In this document: one piece after another, positions 35,354 through 45,972 of the stretch | How positions within the stretch are numbered: position 1 is the first letter of the stretch | Layout: the number at the start of each line of letters is the position of its first letter | Assembly (NCBI RefSeq): GCF_010672455.1 | Contig: NZ_JAAHGO010000041.1 | Location: forward strand, 1-64,000 | DNA length: 64,000 bases | Direction of reading: 5' to 3' | From: Okeania sp. SIO2C9 | GTDB lineage: Bacteria > Cyanobacteriota > Cyanobacteriia > Cyanobacteriales > Microcoleaceae | Notes under the pieces: generated by a model | Seen by the model: the letters and a program-made list of their open reading frames with translations, nothing else | Database searches by the model: none | Told to the model about the DNA's origin: nothing | Program-made: the position numbers and the translations under genes

Positions 35354-35614
35354 CTAAACTCTTAGAAGTTGGTCTAGTTTTCCTTCAGCTTCTAGTCCGT
35401 ATAGCTCATCACAACCGCCGATATGTTGGTCATTGATAAAGATTTGGGGCAAAGAACGACGGCCATTTGCTCTCACAGCCATCTTTTCCCGTTCTACATC
35501 ATCGCCATCTATTGCATATTCCTGATAGTTTACTTGCTTTTTATCTAAAAGGGCTTTAGCACGAATACAAAATGGACAACTTGACCAAGTGTAAATTTCT
35601 ACGTTAATAGACAT
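35354..35614 (-). CDS. grxC: Glutaredoxin 3
   Basis: An 86-aa class I glutaredoxin. The dithiol active site is C13-P-F-C16 (WSSCPFCIRAK), with the TxP-like SLPQIFIN cis-Pro loop (about 54-61) and the glutathione-binding GGCDEL (67-72). It reduces protein disulfides and glutathione mixed disulfides in the cytoplasm, using glutathione made by the adjacent gshB product. The length is normal. Confidence 0.93.
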   Translation of the reverse strand: MSINVEIYTWSSCPFCIRAKALLDKKQVNYQEYAIDGDDVEREKMAVRANGRRSLPQIFINDQHIGGCDELYGLEAEGKLDQLLRV

Positions 35615-35701
35615 ATAATTCTTGAACTGCGATATTTATTAATTAATCTTAATATTAACTCGTTGTTTGGGAATATTTTTAGATTTTAGATATTTTTTAG
35701 G

Positions 35702-35727
35702 GTAAAGAAAACGGTCGTTTTCTTTAC
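35702..35727. promoter_or_regulatory. 26-bp inverted repeat (possible operator or hairpin)
   Basis: GTAAAGAAAACG and its exact complement CGTTTTCTTTAC are separated by only GT. It lies 88 bp upstream of grxC and 193 bp upstream of the 515-aa orphan gene, in the divergent intergenic region. It could bind a dimeric regulator or form a cruciform; it has no T-tract, so a terminator is less likely. Confidence 0.4.
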
Positions 35728-35919
35728 ATAATTCTGGCCGAAAAGTTCAGCTTTGCTAGTCCGGGGCTTAACTCAATTACCACCGACTACAATTATGTTA
35801 CAAATATTAATATTTGATTTTTTTGCGTAAACTTTTAATATACGGAGTGATTAATAGTAGAGGCAACGCAAAGATGCTACACCCTCAGCTTAAACAATTA
35901 ACGAAGTTCATAAGTCTAA

Positions 35920-37467
35920 ATGAGTATAAAGATAAAAATTGTTCCTGGAAAAATCACACCAAATCAAGAGTATATAGTAGAAGTTCCCAAGAGTTGGAAT
36001 GATAAATCCGTAGATTATGAGTTAACGACTGCCAAGTTAGATTTTTCGGATCGCCAGGATTCATCTGGTGTATGGCAGGCAAAAAATGGAAAAATTACTG
36101 TTTCTCCTCCTGAAGGTGGTTTCCGCGTAGGCATTTGTATGGTGCGTTTGAAACAGAATAAATCTGAGTGGAGCAATTATGATGTATTAGTGGTTGATAA
36201 TTTACCGACTGCGCCACCCGTTCAATATACGGCTCAAAAAATTAGCCTTCCCCCTCTGGGTTCGTATATGCTCTTTAAAAACTACAATGCTCAAGGCAAT
36301 TTCATTGGCTACACAAGAATTGATATTGAGACAGATCCCTCTAGTTTAGGTGGATATACTATGAGGTTTACCAAAACCAGGAGTTGTGCTTACTGGAATG
36401 CAGGTTTTCCAAGCCAATTACGCTGGTATCTCAAAGAAGAAGATACCCCTCAAGGAAAGCTTCTGCTAGCTCTTGGTGGCACGAGTTACGGAGTTAAAGA
36501 AGGTGGATCGCTAAACAAGACAGCTCAACAAATTAAGGTCACCTATTCACGAACAGGATTGGAAGATGCTGCTACTCAAGGAATGCTTGGTGGTTTTTCC
36601 ACAGAAAAATTTGCAACAGACTATTATTTAAAAGATGAAGATATGGCAGCACATTACTCTTTACTGCCACCAGACCGAAAAATACCGGCGAATTTATCTT
36701 CAACACCACTAACGATTTTTGAACTCCTATTCGGACATCCTCTTCCTGAGAATGGTGGTTATAATGAATCTGGTATGGATATTTGGCACTTGGAAGCTCT
36801 CAAGTCTGTGGTTTCTGGTTCCGCCATCACGATGCGTTATATTGAGTATGCTGCAAGAAAACTTTTGTCAGTACCCAACTGGAGTGTGACAGAAGATTGG
36901 ACATGGAGAGCTGACGGTTTATTAAGTCAGATTACTCAATATGTCAATGTAGAACGAAAATGTTGGGAAACTCCTTACTCATGCACTGCGGATCGACCTC
37001 TAATAAAAAAAGAACATCTATCCTGTAGTAATAGTCAACCCCTAGTCAGAGCAGAGTTGTTTGACTGGTACATTCCCGATCGAGAACCTCTCTTGCTACG
37101 CTTGAGATCGGCGTTCGATCCAACTAATCGCAGTAATCTCACTATCAAAAACGGAGAAGAGTATGACTTGTTCGTTAAAAAGTCGGATGGAAGACCCTAT
37201 AGTGGATTTCTAGAAGTTAAAACAAGTTCAGGTTCTCAACTTTTATGGCGAGATAAAGATAATCATCCAATTTATGTAAGCAATGGTTTAGTTACAGTTG
37301 GACCAGCTGCTTATGGAAATTTACCTAACTTTAGTTTAACATTTGCAGTCAGACCATATCTAACCTGTTCTTCTCTCAATTCTGCCTATCCTGTGGATTT
37401 GGAGAACCTTTACTCTAATAAGTCTTTGGCAGCATTTTCAAATCTGGTTACATTGAATATAAGGTAG
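35920..37467 (+). CDS. Uncharacterised 515-aa protein
   Basis: Intact frame, no family recognised. No signal peptide or membrane segment is seen. The N-terminal ~95 residues look like a beta-sandwich (alternating hydrophobic strands from IKIKIVPGKITPNQEYIVEV to YDVLVVDNLP). The middle (about 190-330) is rich in aromatic and charged residues with DIWHLEALKSVVSG. The C-terminal ~120 residues are again beta-rich. Several Cys (KCWETPYSCTADRP, HLSCSNSQP, LTCSSLN) lie in the last 180 residues. The start at 35920 gives the first plausible Met; an overlapping frame starting at 35814 is different and not real. Confidence 0.65.
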   Translation: MSIKIKIVPGKITPNQEYIVEVPKSWNDKSVDYELTTAKLDFSDRQDSSGVWQAKNGKITVSPPEGGFRVGICMVRLKQNKSEWSNYDVLVVDNLPTAPPVQYTAQKISLPPLGSYMLFKNYNAQGNFIGYTRIDIETDPSSLGGYTMRFTKTRSCAYWNAGFPSQLRWYLKEEDTPQGKLLLALGGTSYGVKEGGSLNKTAQQIKVTYSRTGLEDAATQGMLGGFSTEKFATDYYLKDEDMAAHYSLLPPDRKIPANLSSTPLTIFELLFGHPLPENGGYNESGMDIWHLEALKSVVSGSAITMRYIEYAARKLLSVPNWSVTEDWTWRADGLLSQITQYVNVERKCWETPYSCTADRPLIKKEHLSCSNSQPLVRAELFDWYIPDREPLLLRLRSAFDPTNRSNLTIKNGEEYDLFVKKSDGRPYSGFLEVKTSSGSQLLWRDKDNHPIYVSNGLVTVGPAAYGNLPNFSLTFAVRPYLTCSSLNSAYPVDLENLYSNKSLAAFSNLVTLNIR

Positions 37468-37749
37468 TGCAGAGAAATTGTACATACAATTTTGAGCAAA
37501 AGTTATATCAAATCTGTTGACTTCGGAGTAATAGACTTGTCGCTTAATAAGGTAAACTATAGATTAGTGTTTTAAAGATCAGAAGGAAAAATGCTGGACA
37601 TCCGATCATCATGCAATGGGTAGGGGCGAATGGCCATTCGCCCCTACCGTAGGGAAAAAAATTGGTGGAATTAGAAAATATAAAAAATTTGACAACTCAT
37701 CAACCTGTAGGAAAGTTCCATGGAACTTCCCTACATTATGGGTAGTTGA
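37468..37749. other. Intergenic palindromic repeats
   Basis: Holds a TATCAAATC repeat fragment near 37505, the palindrome GGGGCGAATGGCCATTCGCCCC (about 37623-37644) and GGAAAGTTCCATGGAACTTCC (about 37711-37731). The last lies just beyond the 3' end of hflX and could act as a bidirectional terminator-like hairpin. Confidence 0.5.
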
Positions 37750-39483
37750 CTACGAAGCAATAACATAATCAATAAGTTGCGCAAGTCGTTGACGCAAAGT
37801 TTCCAAACCTAGAGCTTTAGCAGCAGAAATAAATACTGCCATCGGATATTCTTCGTGAGCAAATCTTAAAGTATCTCCATCTACTTCATCGATCTTGTTA
37901 AAAGCAACTAAAGCAGGTCCTGGAGTTTCTGGCATTTCCGCCAAAATAGTCATCACAGAACGTATTTGACTTTGCCACGCAGGGTGAGACAGATCGACAA
38001 CATGAAGTAAAGCATCTGCTTCTGTCACCTCTTCGAGAGTTGCCCGAAAAGCATCAATTAGGGTCGGTGGAAGTTCGTGAATAAATCCTACTGTGTCGGT
38101 GATCACAATCGGAATTCGCTTACCCGTAACTGCATCAGGAATAATTAGACGACGAGAGGTAGGGTCTAGAGTTGCAAACAATTGGTCTGCAGCATAAACC
38201 TCTGATTTAGTAAGTGTATTCAGTAATGTAGACTTACCAGCATTAGTGTATCCAACTATTGCCACCGTTGGTACTTCTTGACTTTGACGATGTTGACGTA
38301 GACGGGAGCGGTGTGCTTGTAACTGATTTACTTCTTTCTGCAACCGAGATATTCGAGCATTAATTGCCCGACGTTCTGTTTCTAACTTAGTTTCACCAGG
38401 TCCTCTAGTACCAATACCACCACCAAGACGAGACATTGCCTCACCTCGACCAGTAAGACGTGGGATAGTATATTCCAGTTGAGCAAGTTCGACCTGTAAT
38501 TTTCCGGCACGAGACTGAGCGCGTTGGGCAAAAATATCGAGAATAACTTCAGTACGGTCTACTACTCTCACACCAACTTTAGTTTCTAGGTTACGAACTT
38601 GAGCAGGAGAAAGGTCGCGGTCAAATACAACTAAATTAGCTCCTACAGTTTGAACAGTCAGAGCAATTTCTTGGACTTTACCCTCTCCCACCACAGTTTG
38701 AGGATGGGGTTGCGATCGCTTCTGTTGCATTGTCTTTAATACCAGACCTCCAGCAGTATTAACAAGTCTAGCTAATTCTGCTAACCCATCTTCAAATTCC
38801 CTATCCTTCATTTTGTCTGTTTTTAGCCCCACCAACAGAACTTTATCTTGGTCAGAATCAACTTCTTGAGCAATAAATTCTCTTTGAAATTCTGCTTCTA
38901 ATCCATCAATCAATTCAATAAAGTCTTGTTTGGCAAGCATATCCAGACTCAGAGGGGGTGATACAGTCCAAAACGGTAATTCTTGGATATTAGTATCTGT
39001 CCGGTCTGTTTGAGTGGGTAACAAGTGAGCTAAATAAGCTTGTTTAATGTAACCAGTAGCTCCACCCCCCTTGCGTTTAAATCCTTCACCTGTGAGGGTA
39101 AGCACCACCAGAGCATCAAGTCGTTGAATCACCATTGCAGTCAGAGCAGCTTCTGAAGGCACTTCTGGTTTCAGGTTAGTAGCGATGCAACGAATACCAC
39201 TAAGGCGACTTGCACCGTAACGGGGTAATTCTAGAGGAGGAATTTGGGTTTGGCGGGGTGTGCCAATTCCTACCCGGATAATTTTTCCTCTACGATTGAC
39301 ATAAACACAGACTGGTTGGCCAACTTCTTTGCTGATTGAGGCGACTCTTTGGGCAAATTCTGAGGTAGTTAGGCAATCGCTTGGTAATCGCTGATGGTAC
39401 AACCGTTGCAGTTGTTTGAGTTGGCTAGATTTTAGACCTTGAAGATTTCCGTAGATGGTTTCGATAGGCATTCCTAGCCACAA
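37750..39483 (-). CDS. hflX: GTPase HflX
   Basis: A 577-aa ribosome-associated GTPase that splits stalled or hibernating 70S ribosomes. The G1 motif VAIVGYTNAGKST is at about 406-418, G3 DTVGF at about 462 and G4 NKID at about 527. The HflX domain upstream carries VGEGKVQEI, VVFDRDLSPAQVRNLE, LAQLEYTIPRL and RLGGGIGTRGPGETKLE. It is longer than the ~420-aa E. coli protein because of an N-terminal extension of about 200 residues typical of cyanobacterial HflX. It stands alone on its strand. Confidence 0.95.
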   Translation of the reverse strand: MWLGMPIETIYGNLQGLKSSQLKQLQRLYHQRLPSDCLTTSEFAQRVASISKEVGQPVCVYVNRRGKIIRVGIGTPRQTQIPPLELPRYGASRLSGIRCIATNLKPEVPSEAALTAMVIQRLDALVVLTLTGEGFKRKGGGATGYIKQAYLAHLLPTQTDRTDTNIQELPFWTVSPPLSLDMLAKQDFIELIDGLEAEFQREFIAQEVDSDQDKVLLVGLKTDKMKDREFEDGLAELARLVNTAGGLVLKTMQQKRSQPHPQTVVGEGKVQEIALTVQTVGANLVVFDRDLSPAQVRNLETKVGVRVVDRTEVILDIFAQRAQSRAGKLQVELAQLEYTIPRLTGRGEAMSRLGGGIGTRGPGETKLETERRAINARISRLQKEVNQLQAHRSRLRQHRQSQEVPTVAIVGYTNAGKSTLLNTLTKSEVYAADQLFATLDPTSRRLIIPDAVTGKRIPIVITDTVGFIHELPPTLIDAFRATLEEVTEADALLHVVDLSHPAWQSQIRSVMTILAEMPETPGPALVAFNKIDEVDGDTLRFAHEEYPMAVFISAAKALGLETLRQRLAQLIDYVIAS

Positions 39484-39719
39484 AAATGTGGCCCCTCTCT
39501 AATACTACATTTCTTTAGGATTATAAATATTCTATTATAACCCTAATTTTTGAGTTCAACACAGTCCACTTGATACATTACTTCTGTACAATTTTTTTTT
39601 GTGGAAACATAAATAAATAGGGTTTGCTGAATAAGTCTGATGTTGACTACTCTCCGGAGGTCAGTCACGGGGAAACAAGCGCAGATACTACGCAACAGGA
39701 TAAATCCGTGTTGCTCCGT

Positions 39720-40560
39720 CTGTTCTTAGCTGAAATACACTCTCTGGGGACAAGTCAAAGTGCCCCTACACAGTCGGCTTAAATTTAACCTTAGCTTTCT
39801 GCTTACTTTTGTGATTATATTTGCAGCTCCATTACAGTCTGCATTAATTAACCAATTATTACTACTTCTATACAAACCACGCTGTCTTGATGCAGTCGCT
39901 CATGGGGGAAACCCCCTTTGGCGGCGCTGCATCGCTTTATTCTTTTCGGTGACGGTTTCCAATCATTGGGTTTCTCACCATAAATAGGCAGATCGTCACC
40001 ATCTAAAAATGTAGGGGCGAATGGCCATTCGCCCCTACAAGTATAACTTTCTTGGTGTTTCTATAAAAATAATTCCATACTCTTCACATAATTGAGCTAT
40101 TCTCTGTTTAAGTCTAGCTGTCGGAATTGGTACAAATTCTGAATTACTTTTCTTTCCTAATTTGATTTCATTTTTTTGACCTTTATTCCAACCAAAAACA
40201 ATTGTACCAATATAATTTTCGTGCGCAATGATTAATCACTATTCTGGCTGCTTTATTAATTCCATCACGGATTTGACGGTTGCGAATTTCAGTAATGGCA
40301 GCTAATTTATTTGACCAAAATCCAGTCGGTTAATTTTCTTTAATAGTTGATACCTGTTTGTTGTACCAACGATTCATTGATTTGAGATGTTTACCATCTA
40401 CTACCCGTGCTCGTACCTACATTCGATACACAGGTCAACCAATTATTGACACCATGGTCTATCCCTAATACATTGCCTTGATTTAATTGAGGTTTAACTA
40501 CTTCTTCTTTTTCATAGACAAATTCTTGGGTAAAGCATCTATTTCTCGGTTTTTCTAAAT
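39720..40560 (-). pseudogene. tnpB pseudogene (IS200/IS605 group), broken and repeat-interrupted
   Basis: Reading the minus strand, pieces of a TnpB appear in order but in changing frames. First NVLGIDHGVNNWLTCVSN (RuvC I), then HLKSMNRWYNKQVSTIKEN and a stop, then WSNKLAAITEIRNRQIRDGI and KLKQRIAQLCEEYG-like sequence. The C-terminal RSSNNWLINADCNGAANIIT (RuvC III region) and RGTLTCPQRVYF come last. A GGGGCGAATGGCCATTCGCCCC palindromic repeat interrupts it near 40016-40037. Frameshifts and stops make it non-functional. It belongs to a different TnpB subtype from the 8.4-kb gene. Confidence 0.8.
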
Positions 40561-40828
40561 TTTGTTTAGCAGGGGAGTGGGGGAGTGGGGAAGAAGCAAA
40601 CATAAGAATAATTAACATTAAATTAGCTGAAATTAGCAAAAAAGTGATTTTGCTTGCGCTGATTAATTGACAACTGAAGTCTTGCCAAAGTATAGCAATA
40701 ATGCATGGGAGTTGGTATGACACTTTCTGCGAGCTAAAAATGCTAAAACTTTTACCTGTTAATGCTTTAAGAGTTAATCAACAAGCCCTAATTATTAATT
40801 ATTAATTGTTAATTATTAATTGTTAAAC
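40561..40828. other. Intergenic repeat segment
   Basis: Includes CAACAAGCCCTAATTATTAA, an end of the GGGCTTGCTGATTAA repeat family, and TTAATTGTTAATTATTAATT low-complexity sequence next to the HEAT-repeat gene's stop. Confidence 0.45.
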
Positions 40829-42049
40829 TTACCTTGGACGAATTCTATTTAACTGCTCTAAAGCCCATTTTGCTGTTTTTTCAACTTCCGGATCTGGGTC
40901 ATATTCTGCTTGTTGCAATAAACTAGTTGTTTGAATGATTAACTCATAAATTCGAGTTAAATCTCGGATAGCATTTTTTCTTACTTCTGCATTGTCATTT
41001 TGTATTGACATAGCTAAAGCTCTATTCATTGGTTTTAATGTTTTAGTTCCTATTTCTGCGAGAGTAGCTAAAATTAAACTTTGCTGTTTAGAATCAGAAT
41101 CTATCAGTAAATTAACTAATGGTTGAACAGCTCTAGAGTCTCCTCTTTGACCTAATTCCCATATAGCATGATGCCGTTTTTTCGGGTCAAAATTTTGTAG
41201 CTCACTAATTAATTCTTCAACAAGATTAACTTCAGGTAAAGGATAGTTATTTGGCAGAGTAATATCTTCAGAGTATTCAACTTTAGAATTTTCGTTATTT
41301 GCTTGTGATAAATTCACTTTAGTTTCTGGTCGCTCATAGTGATTATTTTCTTCACTCTCAATTGTAGAAAAATTTTCAGCTTTAATATCTAAATTATGAT
41401 TATGGGATTGTAAACTATGTTTTGAAATTTCTACAGAAGTATTTTCTCCAGATTCTTGTAATGAGGGGACAAAAGAATCTAAAGAATCGTTTTTATTGGC
41501 CAAAGAAGAGTTTTTTGGGAATCTAGGCCATCTAGAGGGGAGCAGTTCGGAATCGTTAGCCTTTACATCTAAATCAGTTGAAGTTGTTTCTGGTATTTGA
41601 TCTTGAGATTGTAAGTCTTCTGGAGCTGAGTCTTTAGGCTGATGATCGTCAAAAAGTTTAAGTAAGATAAATACTGCTGTACCAGTGACAAGAACTGATG
41701 TTATGCTTAAAATAAATAGTGCTTTTCGTCCTCCTAGAGCCTTGAGTATGACACGAATAGCTTTCGGAACTTTTGAGTTCGAGGATTTCGATTCTTTTTG
41801 ATTGTTATTTTGAGATTTATTGGCCTCTGAATCAGTATCTTGAGCAATATGCAGAGGAAATGAAGATTTGGCTACTGATACTGGATAATTAATTTGATTG
41901 GTTGATTGTAAATTTTCTGCCTCTGTAAAGCTACGATTATTTAATTCTCCTGTACTGTAATCATCTACGATAGCTCTACTCGGGGTCGCAGAAGAGTACA
42001 GGAAAGTCAACGACGTAATGATAAAAAAGATGGATTTGTAATGGGCCAT
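40829..42049 (-). CDS. HEAT-repeat membrane-associated protein
   Basis: A 406-aa protein with an N-terminal signal peptide or anchor (about residues 6-26, ending PSRA) and a second hydrophobic segment at about 109-131 (ALFILSITSVLVTGTAVFIL). A long acidic, Ser/Asn-rich low-complexity linker spans about 132-270. Two to three HEAT/PBS-lyase-type repeats follow (about 275-405; KRHHAIWELGQRGDSRAVQPL is one). HEAT repeats usually mediate protein binding. No phycobilin lyase genes are nearby, so a lyase role is not suggested. It is probably a periplasmic or membrane-tethered adaptor. Upstream is a repeat-rich 1.1-kb gap. Confidence 0.78.
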   Translation of the reverse strand: MAHYKSIFFIITSLTFLYSSATPSRAIVDDYSTGELNNRSFTEAENLQSTNQINYPVSVAKSSFPLHIAQDTDSEANKSQNNNQKESKSSNSKVPKAIRVILKALGGRKALFILSITSVLVTGTAVFILLKLFDDHQPKDSAPEDLQSQDQIPETTSTDLDVKANDSELLPSRWPRFPKNSSLANKNDSLDSFVPSLQESGENTSVEISKHSLQSHNHNLDIKAENFSTIESEENNHYERPETKVNLSQANNENSKVEYSEDITLPNNYPLPEVNLVEELISELQNFDPKKRHHAIWELGQRGDSRAVQPLVNLLIDSDSKQQSLILATLAEIGTKTLKPMNRALAMSIQNDNAEVRKNAIRDLTRIYELIIQTTSLLQQAEYDPDPEVEKTAKWALEQLNRIRPR

Positions 42050-43147
<1,098 letters not shown>

Positions 43148-45115
43148 ATGAGCTACTGTATTAATCCTAATTGCTTCTCCCCAGAAAATCAGAATAATCC
43201 TTTATATTGTGCAGCTTGTGGCTCGAAGTTATTAATTGAAGGACAATATCAAGCTGTCAAAAAACTTAGGGTTCTTGACTGGGGAACTATTTATGAAGTT
43301 AAAAGAGAAGAAACCACAGAAATTCTCAAAGTATTGCATATAAATAGTCCTGAATCTATCTCTCAATTTCAACAACAAGCCAAGATATTAGCACAACTGA
43401 ATCATCCTGGAGTTCCTCAAGTAAAACCTGGTAGTTATTTTACATTTATACCGAGAAACAGTAATCAAAAATTACACTGTTTAGCTATAGAAAAAGTTTC
43501 TGGAGAAAATCTACAAACTTGGTTACAAAAAAACAATTTACCAATTAATCAAGAATTAGCTGTTGAATGGTTAAATCAATTCATAGAAATTTTAAGCTTA
43601 TTACACGAAAAACAATTTTTCTATCAAAATATTCAACCTAGTAATATTATTCTCCGTCCCAATGGGCAATTAACATTAACTAATTTTTCTCTAGAGCTAC
43701 AGTCTGTACAATCTGATTTTGTGGCTCTCGGATATATGTTTATTTACTTGTTAACTGGTCAGCCTGCATCTACATTTTTAAATTCTGATACTAAGACCTT
43801 AAATTGGCGAGATAAAGTTTCTCAAATATCCCCAAAATTAGTAGATTTTATTGATAATTTAATTTCACAACAATATCCTGAAAATCATCAGACTCTTCTA
43901 CATAAGTTGAGCAAGATAAAAGATGATTTATCTCCATCTTTGATGCCAAAAAAATATCATCCATTAAAAAGCAAATTATTATTAGGTAGTGCAATTTTAT
44001 TTCTAGGACTGGGTATCACTCAAATTATTAGTTATTTGCCCAAGCAATTTAATACCGATTTACTGCTTTCAGAACAGTCAAACGAAATCCCATCTGACAA
44101 TCTAGAGAATTTTTTCTATGAAAATAAAGGCAAATTTTTAGTAGGTGGAATAATTTTTATCCTCGCTATAGGAGGTAGTCATTTTGTTGGTTATTTTCGG
44201 ATTCATCCCAAATATTTAAAATTAAGTTTGCCGAATGGAGTGTCTTTAGAAGAAACTTTTAATACAGATTCAGAAAGAGTTTATTCTGTAGTTATTAGTC
44301 AAGACGGTCAAATTTTAGCCTGTGGTAACGGTAATGGTACTATTCAAGTTTGGAATTTAGAAACAAGAGAAGAATTAGGTATAATTGAAGGCCATACTAG
44401 TGACGTAGTAGCGATCGCTCTCAGCCAAGATGGAAATATATTAGCTAGTGGTAGTTATGATGGGACGATAAAAATTTGGGATTTAGCAACAGAAGCAGAA
44501 CTAACTTTGCAAAGTCATTTTATGCGAGTTACTTCTATTGCTATTAGTCCTGATGGAGAAAAATTAGTGAGTGGTAGTAGCGATGATTCCATCAAAATTT
44601 GGCATATACCTACAGGTAAAATGCTACATACTTTTCGTGGTCATTCTGACAGTATTTATGCAGTTGATATTAGTCCGAATGGGAAAATATTAGTCACAGG
44701 AAGTCACAATAATATTAAAACTTGGAATCTGGAAACTGGAACAGAAATTTACACATTAGTCGGTCATCATGGCAGAATTTTATCTGTGAATGTCAGTCCT
44801 GATGGAGAGAAAATAGCCAGTGGTAGTAGCGATAAAAATATTAAAATTTGGCAGCTAGAAACAGGAAAACTTTTACGCACTTTAAGCGCTCATATTAATG
44901 ATGTTAATTCTGTAGTTATTAGTGCAGATAGTCAAACTTTAGTTAGTGCAAGTAGCGACCATAATATCAAAATTTGGCATCTAGAAACAGGCAAACTTTT
45001 ACGCACTATAAAAGGGCATTCTCGATGGGTTAGTTCCGTTGCATTTAGTCCTGATGGAGGAATTTTAGCTAGTGGTAGTTTCGATCAAACTGTTAAACTT
45101 TGGAAATTGGGATAA
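43148..45115 (+). CDS. Pseudokinase-WD40 fusion membrane protein
   Basis: A 655-aa protein. It has an N-terminal zinc ribbon (C4, C9, C21, C24), a protein-kinase-like fold (about 30-265), hydrophobic segments at about 278-300 and 334-353, and a seven-bladed WD40 propeller (about 375-655) with repeats ending IWxLETGK. The kinase core looks inactive: the HRDLKPxN catalytic loop reads FYQNIQPSN (Asp to Asn) and DFG reads NFS. The beta-3 Lys (EILKVL) and a Glu-like position remain. The architecture is that of cyanobacterial Ser/Thr kinases fused to WD40; here it probably works as a membrane scaffold or allosteric partner. Confidence 0.85.
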   Translation: MSYCINPNCFSPENQNNPLYCAACGSKLLIEGQYQAVKKLRVLDWGTIYEVKREETTEILKVLHINSPESISQFQQQAKILAQLNHPGVPQVKPGSYFTFIPRNSNQKLHCLAIEKVSGENLQTWLQKNNLPINQELAVEWLNQFIEILSLLHEKQFFYQNIQPSNIILRPNGQLTLTNFSLELQSVQSDFVALGYMFIYLLTGQPASTFLNSDTKTLNWRDKVSQISPKLVDFIDNLISQQYPENHQTLLHKLSKIKDDLSPSLMPKKYHPLKSKLLLGSAILFLGLGITQIISYLPKQFNTDLLLSEQSNEIPSDNLENFFYENKGKFLVGGIIFILAIGGSHFVGYFRIHPKYLKLSLPNGVSLEETFNTDSERVYSVVISQDGQILACGNGNGTIQVWNLETREELGIIEGHTSDVVAIALSQDGNILASGSYDGTIKIWDLATEAELTLQSHFMRVTSIAISPDGEKLVSGSSDDSIKIWHIPTGKMLHTFRGHSDSIYAVDISPNGKILVTGSHNNIKTWNLETGTEIYTLVGHHGRILSVNVSPDGEKIASGSSDKNIKIWQLETGKLLRTLSAHINDVNSVVISADSQTLVSASSDHNIKIWHLETGKLLRTIKGHSRWVSSVAFSPDGGILASGSFDQTVKLWKLG

Positions 45116-45972
45116 GAAGTCAAAAGTCAAAAGTTAAAAGTTAAAAGTCAAAAGTTAAAAGTAAGATTTTATCTCAACGTTGGTTGAATACTTATAAATA
45201 ACGATTAAGGAGTCAGGAGTCTAGAGTTTATAATTCTATAGAACCCATTTGATATCTATATAATTATGGTAGTCAAGTCTTTTCGTGCATCAATTTTGAG
45301 GAAAAATCACCTGAAGGAGTGTTGAATTTTTTGTATTATTTCTCCCCACATCTTCCCTCCTGTCTCCTGACTCCTAGCTAAAAAAAACTTAATATTTATG
45401 AAGATACCAAATGGGTTCTATAAATTACTTCAATATTTAGGGTTTGCTGAATAAGTCTTTTGGTAAGGGGAGGAGTCAGGAGGAACGGGGAATTTAGAGG
45501 AGGTAGTCGGATATATTTAGGGCTTGCTGATTAATTATCAAAGTATTGACTGCTATTCGTTTGAGCGTTTTTGGGTTTAAAAAAGTACCAGCTTTTCGGT
45601 GGAAAAAGCTCATGCATGCGAGTATTTTAGGATGATTATGGCAGAAAAATTGAAGGAAAATTTTTCCGACTACCTCTTCTAAATTTCCATTTCTCCTGTC
45701 TTCCCCTCCAGGGAGGGGGAGGGGCGAGGGGTGGGTTGTCTCCAGTATAGCTGTCTCCTACCCTCACCCATAAGACTTTTTCAGCAAACCCTATTTATCC
45801 CTTGATTTTTTTGGCGATAGCTAGCCCAAAATCCTAACTTTTTGGTTGCTCAAGCTGAAAAAGTTACACTTTTTTTCGCTCCTTAAAGGCTAAAACCTTT
45901 ATCTGCAAATGCTTTTAGATTTAATCAGCAAGCCCTATTTAATCTCCCCTACTCCCTCACTCCCCCACTTCC
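45116..45972. other. Repeat-filled intergenic region
   Basis: AAGTCAAAAGTTAAAAG tandem repeats follow the pseudokinase stop (45119-45163). A GGGTTTGCTGAATAAGTCT end near 45440 and a GGGCTTGCTGATTAATTATC element (about 45521-45800, ending TTTTTCAGCAAACCCTAT) match copies at 7966-8203. A final end AATCAGCAAGCCCTAT lies at about 45925. No gene. Confidence 0.6.
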
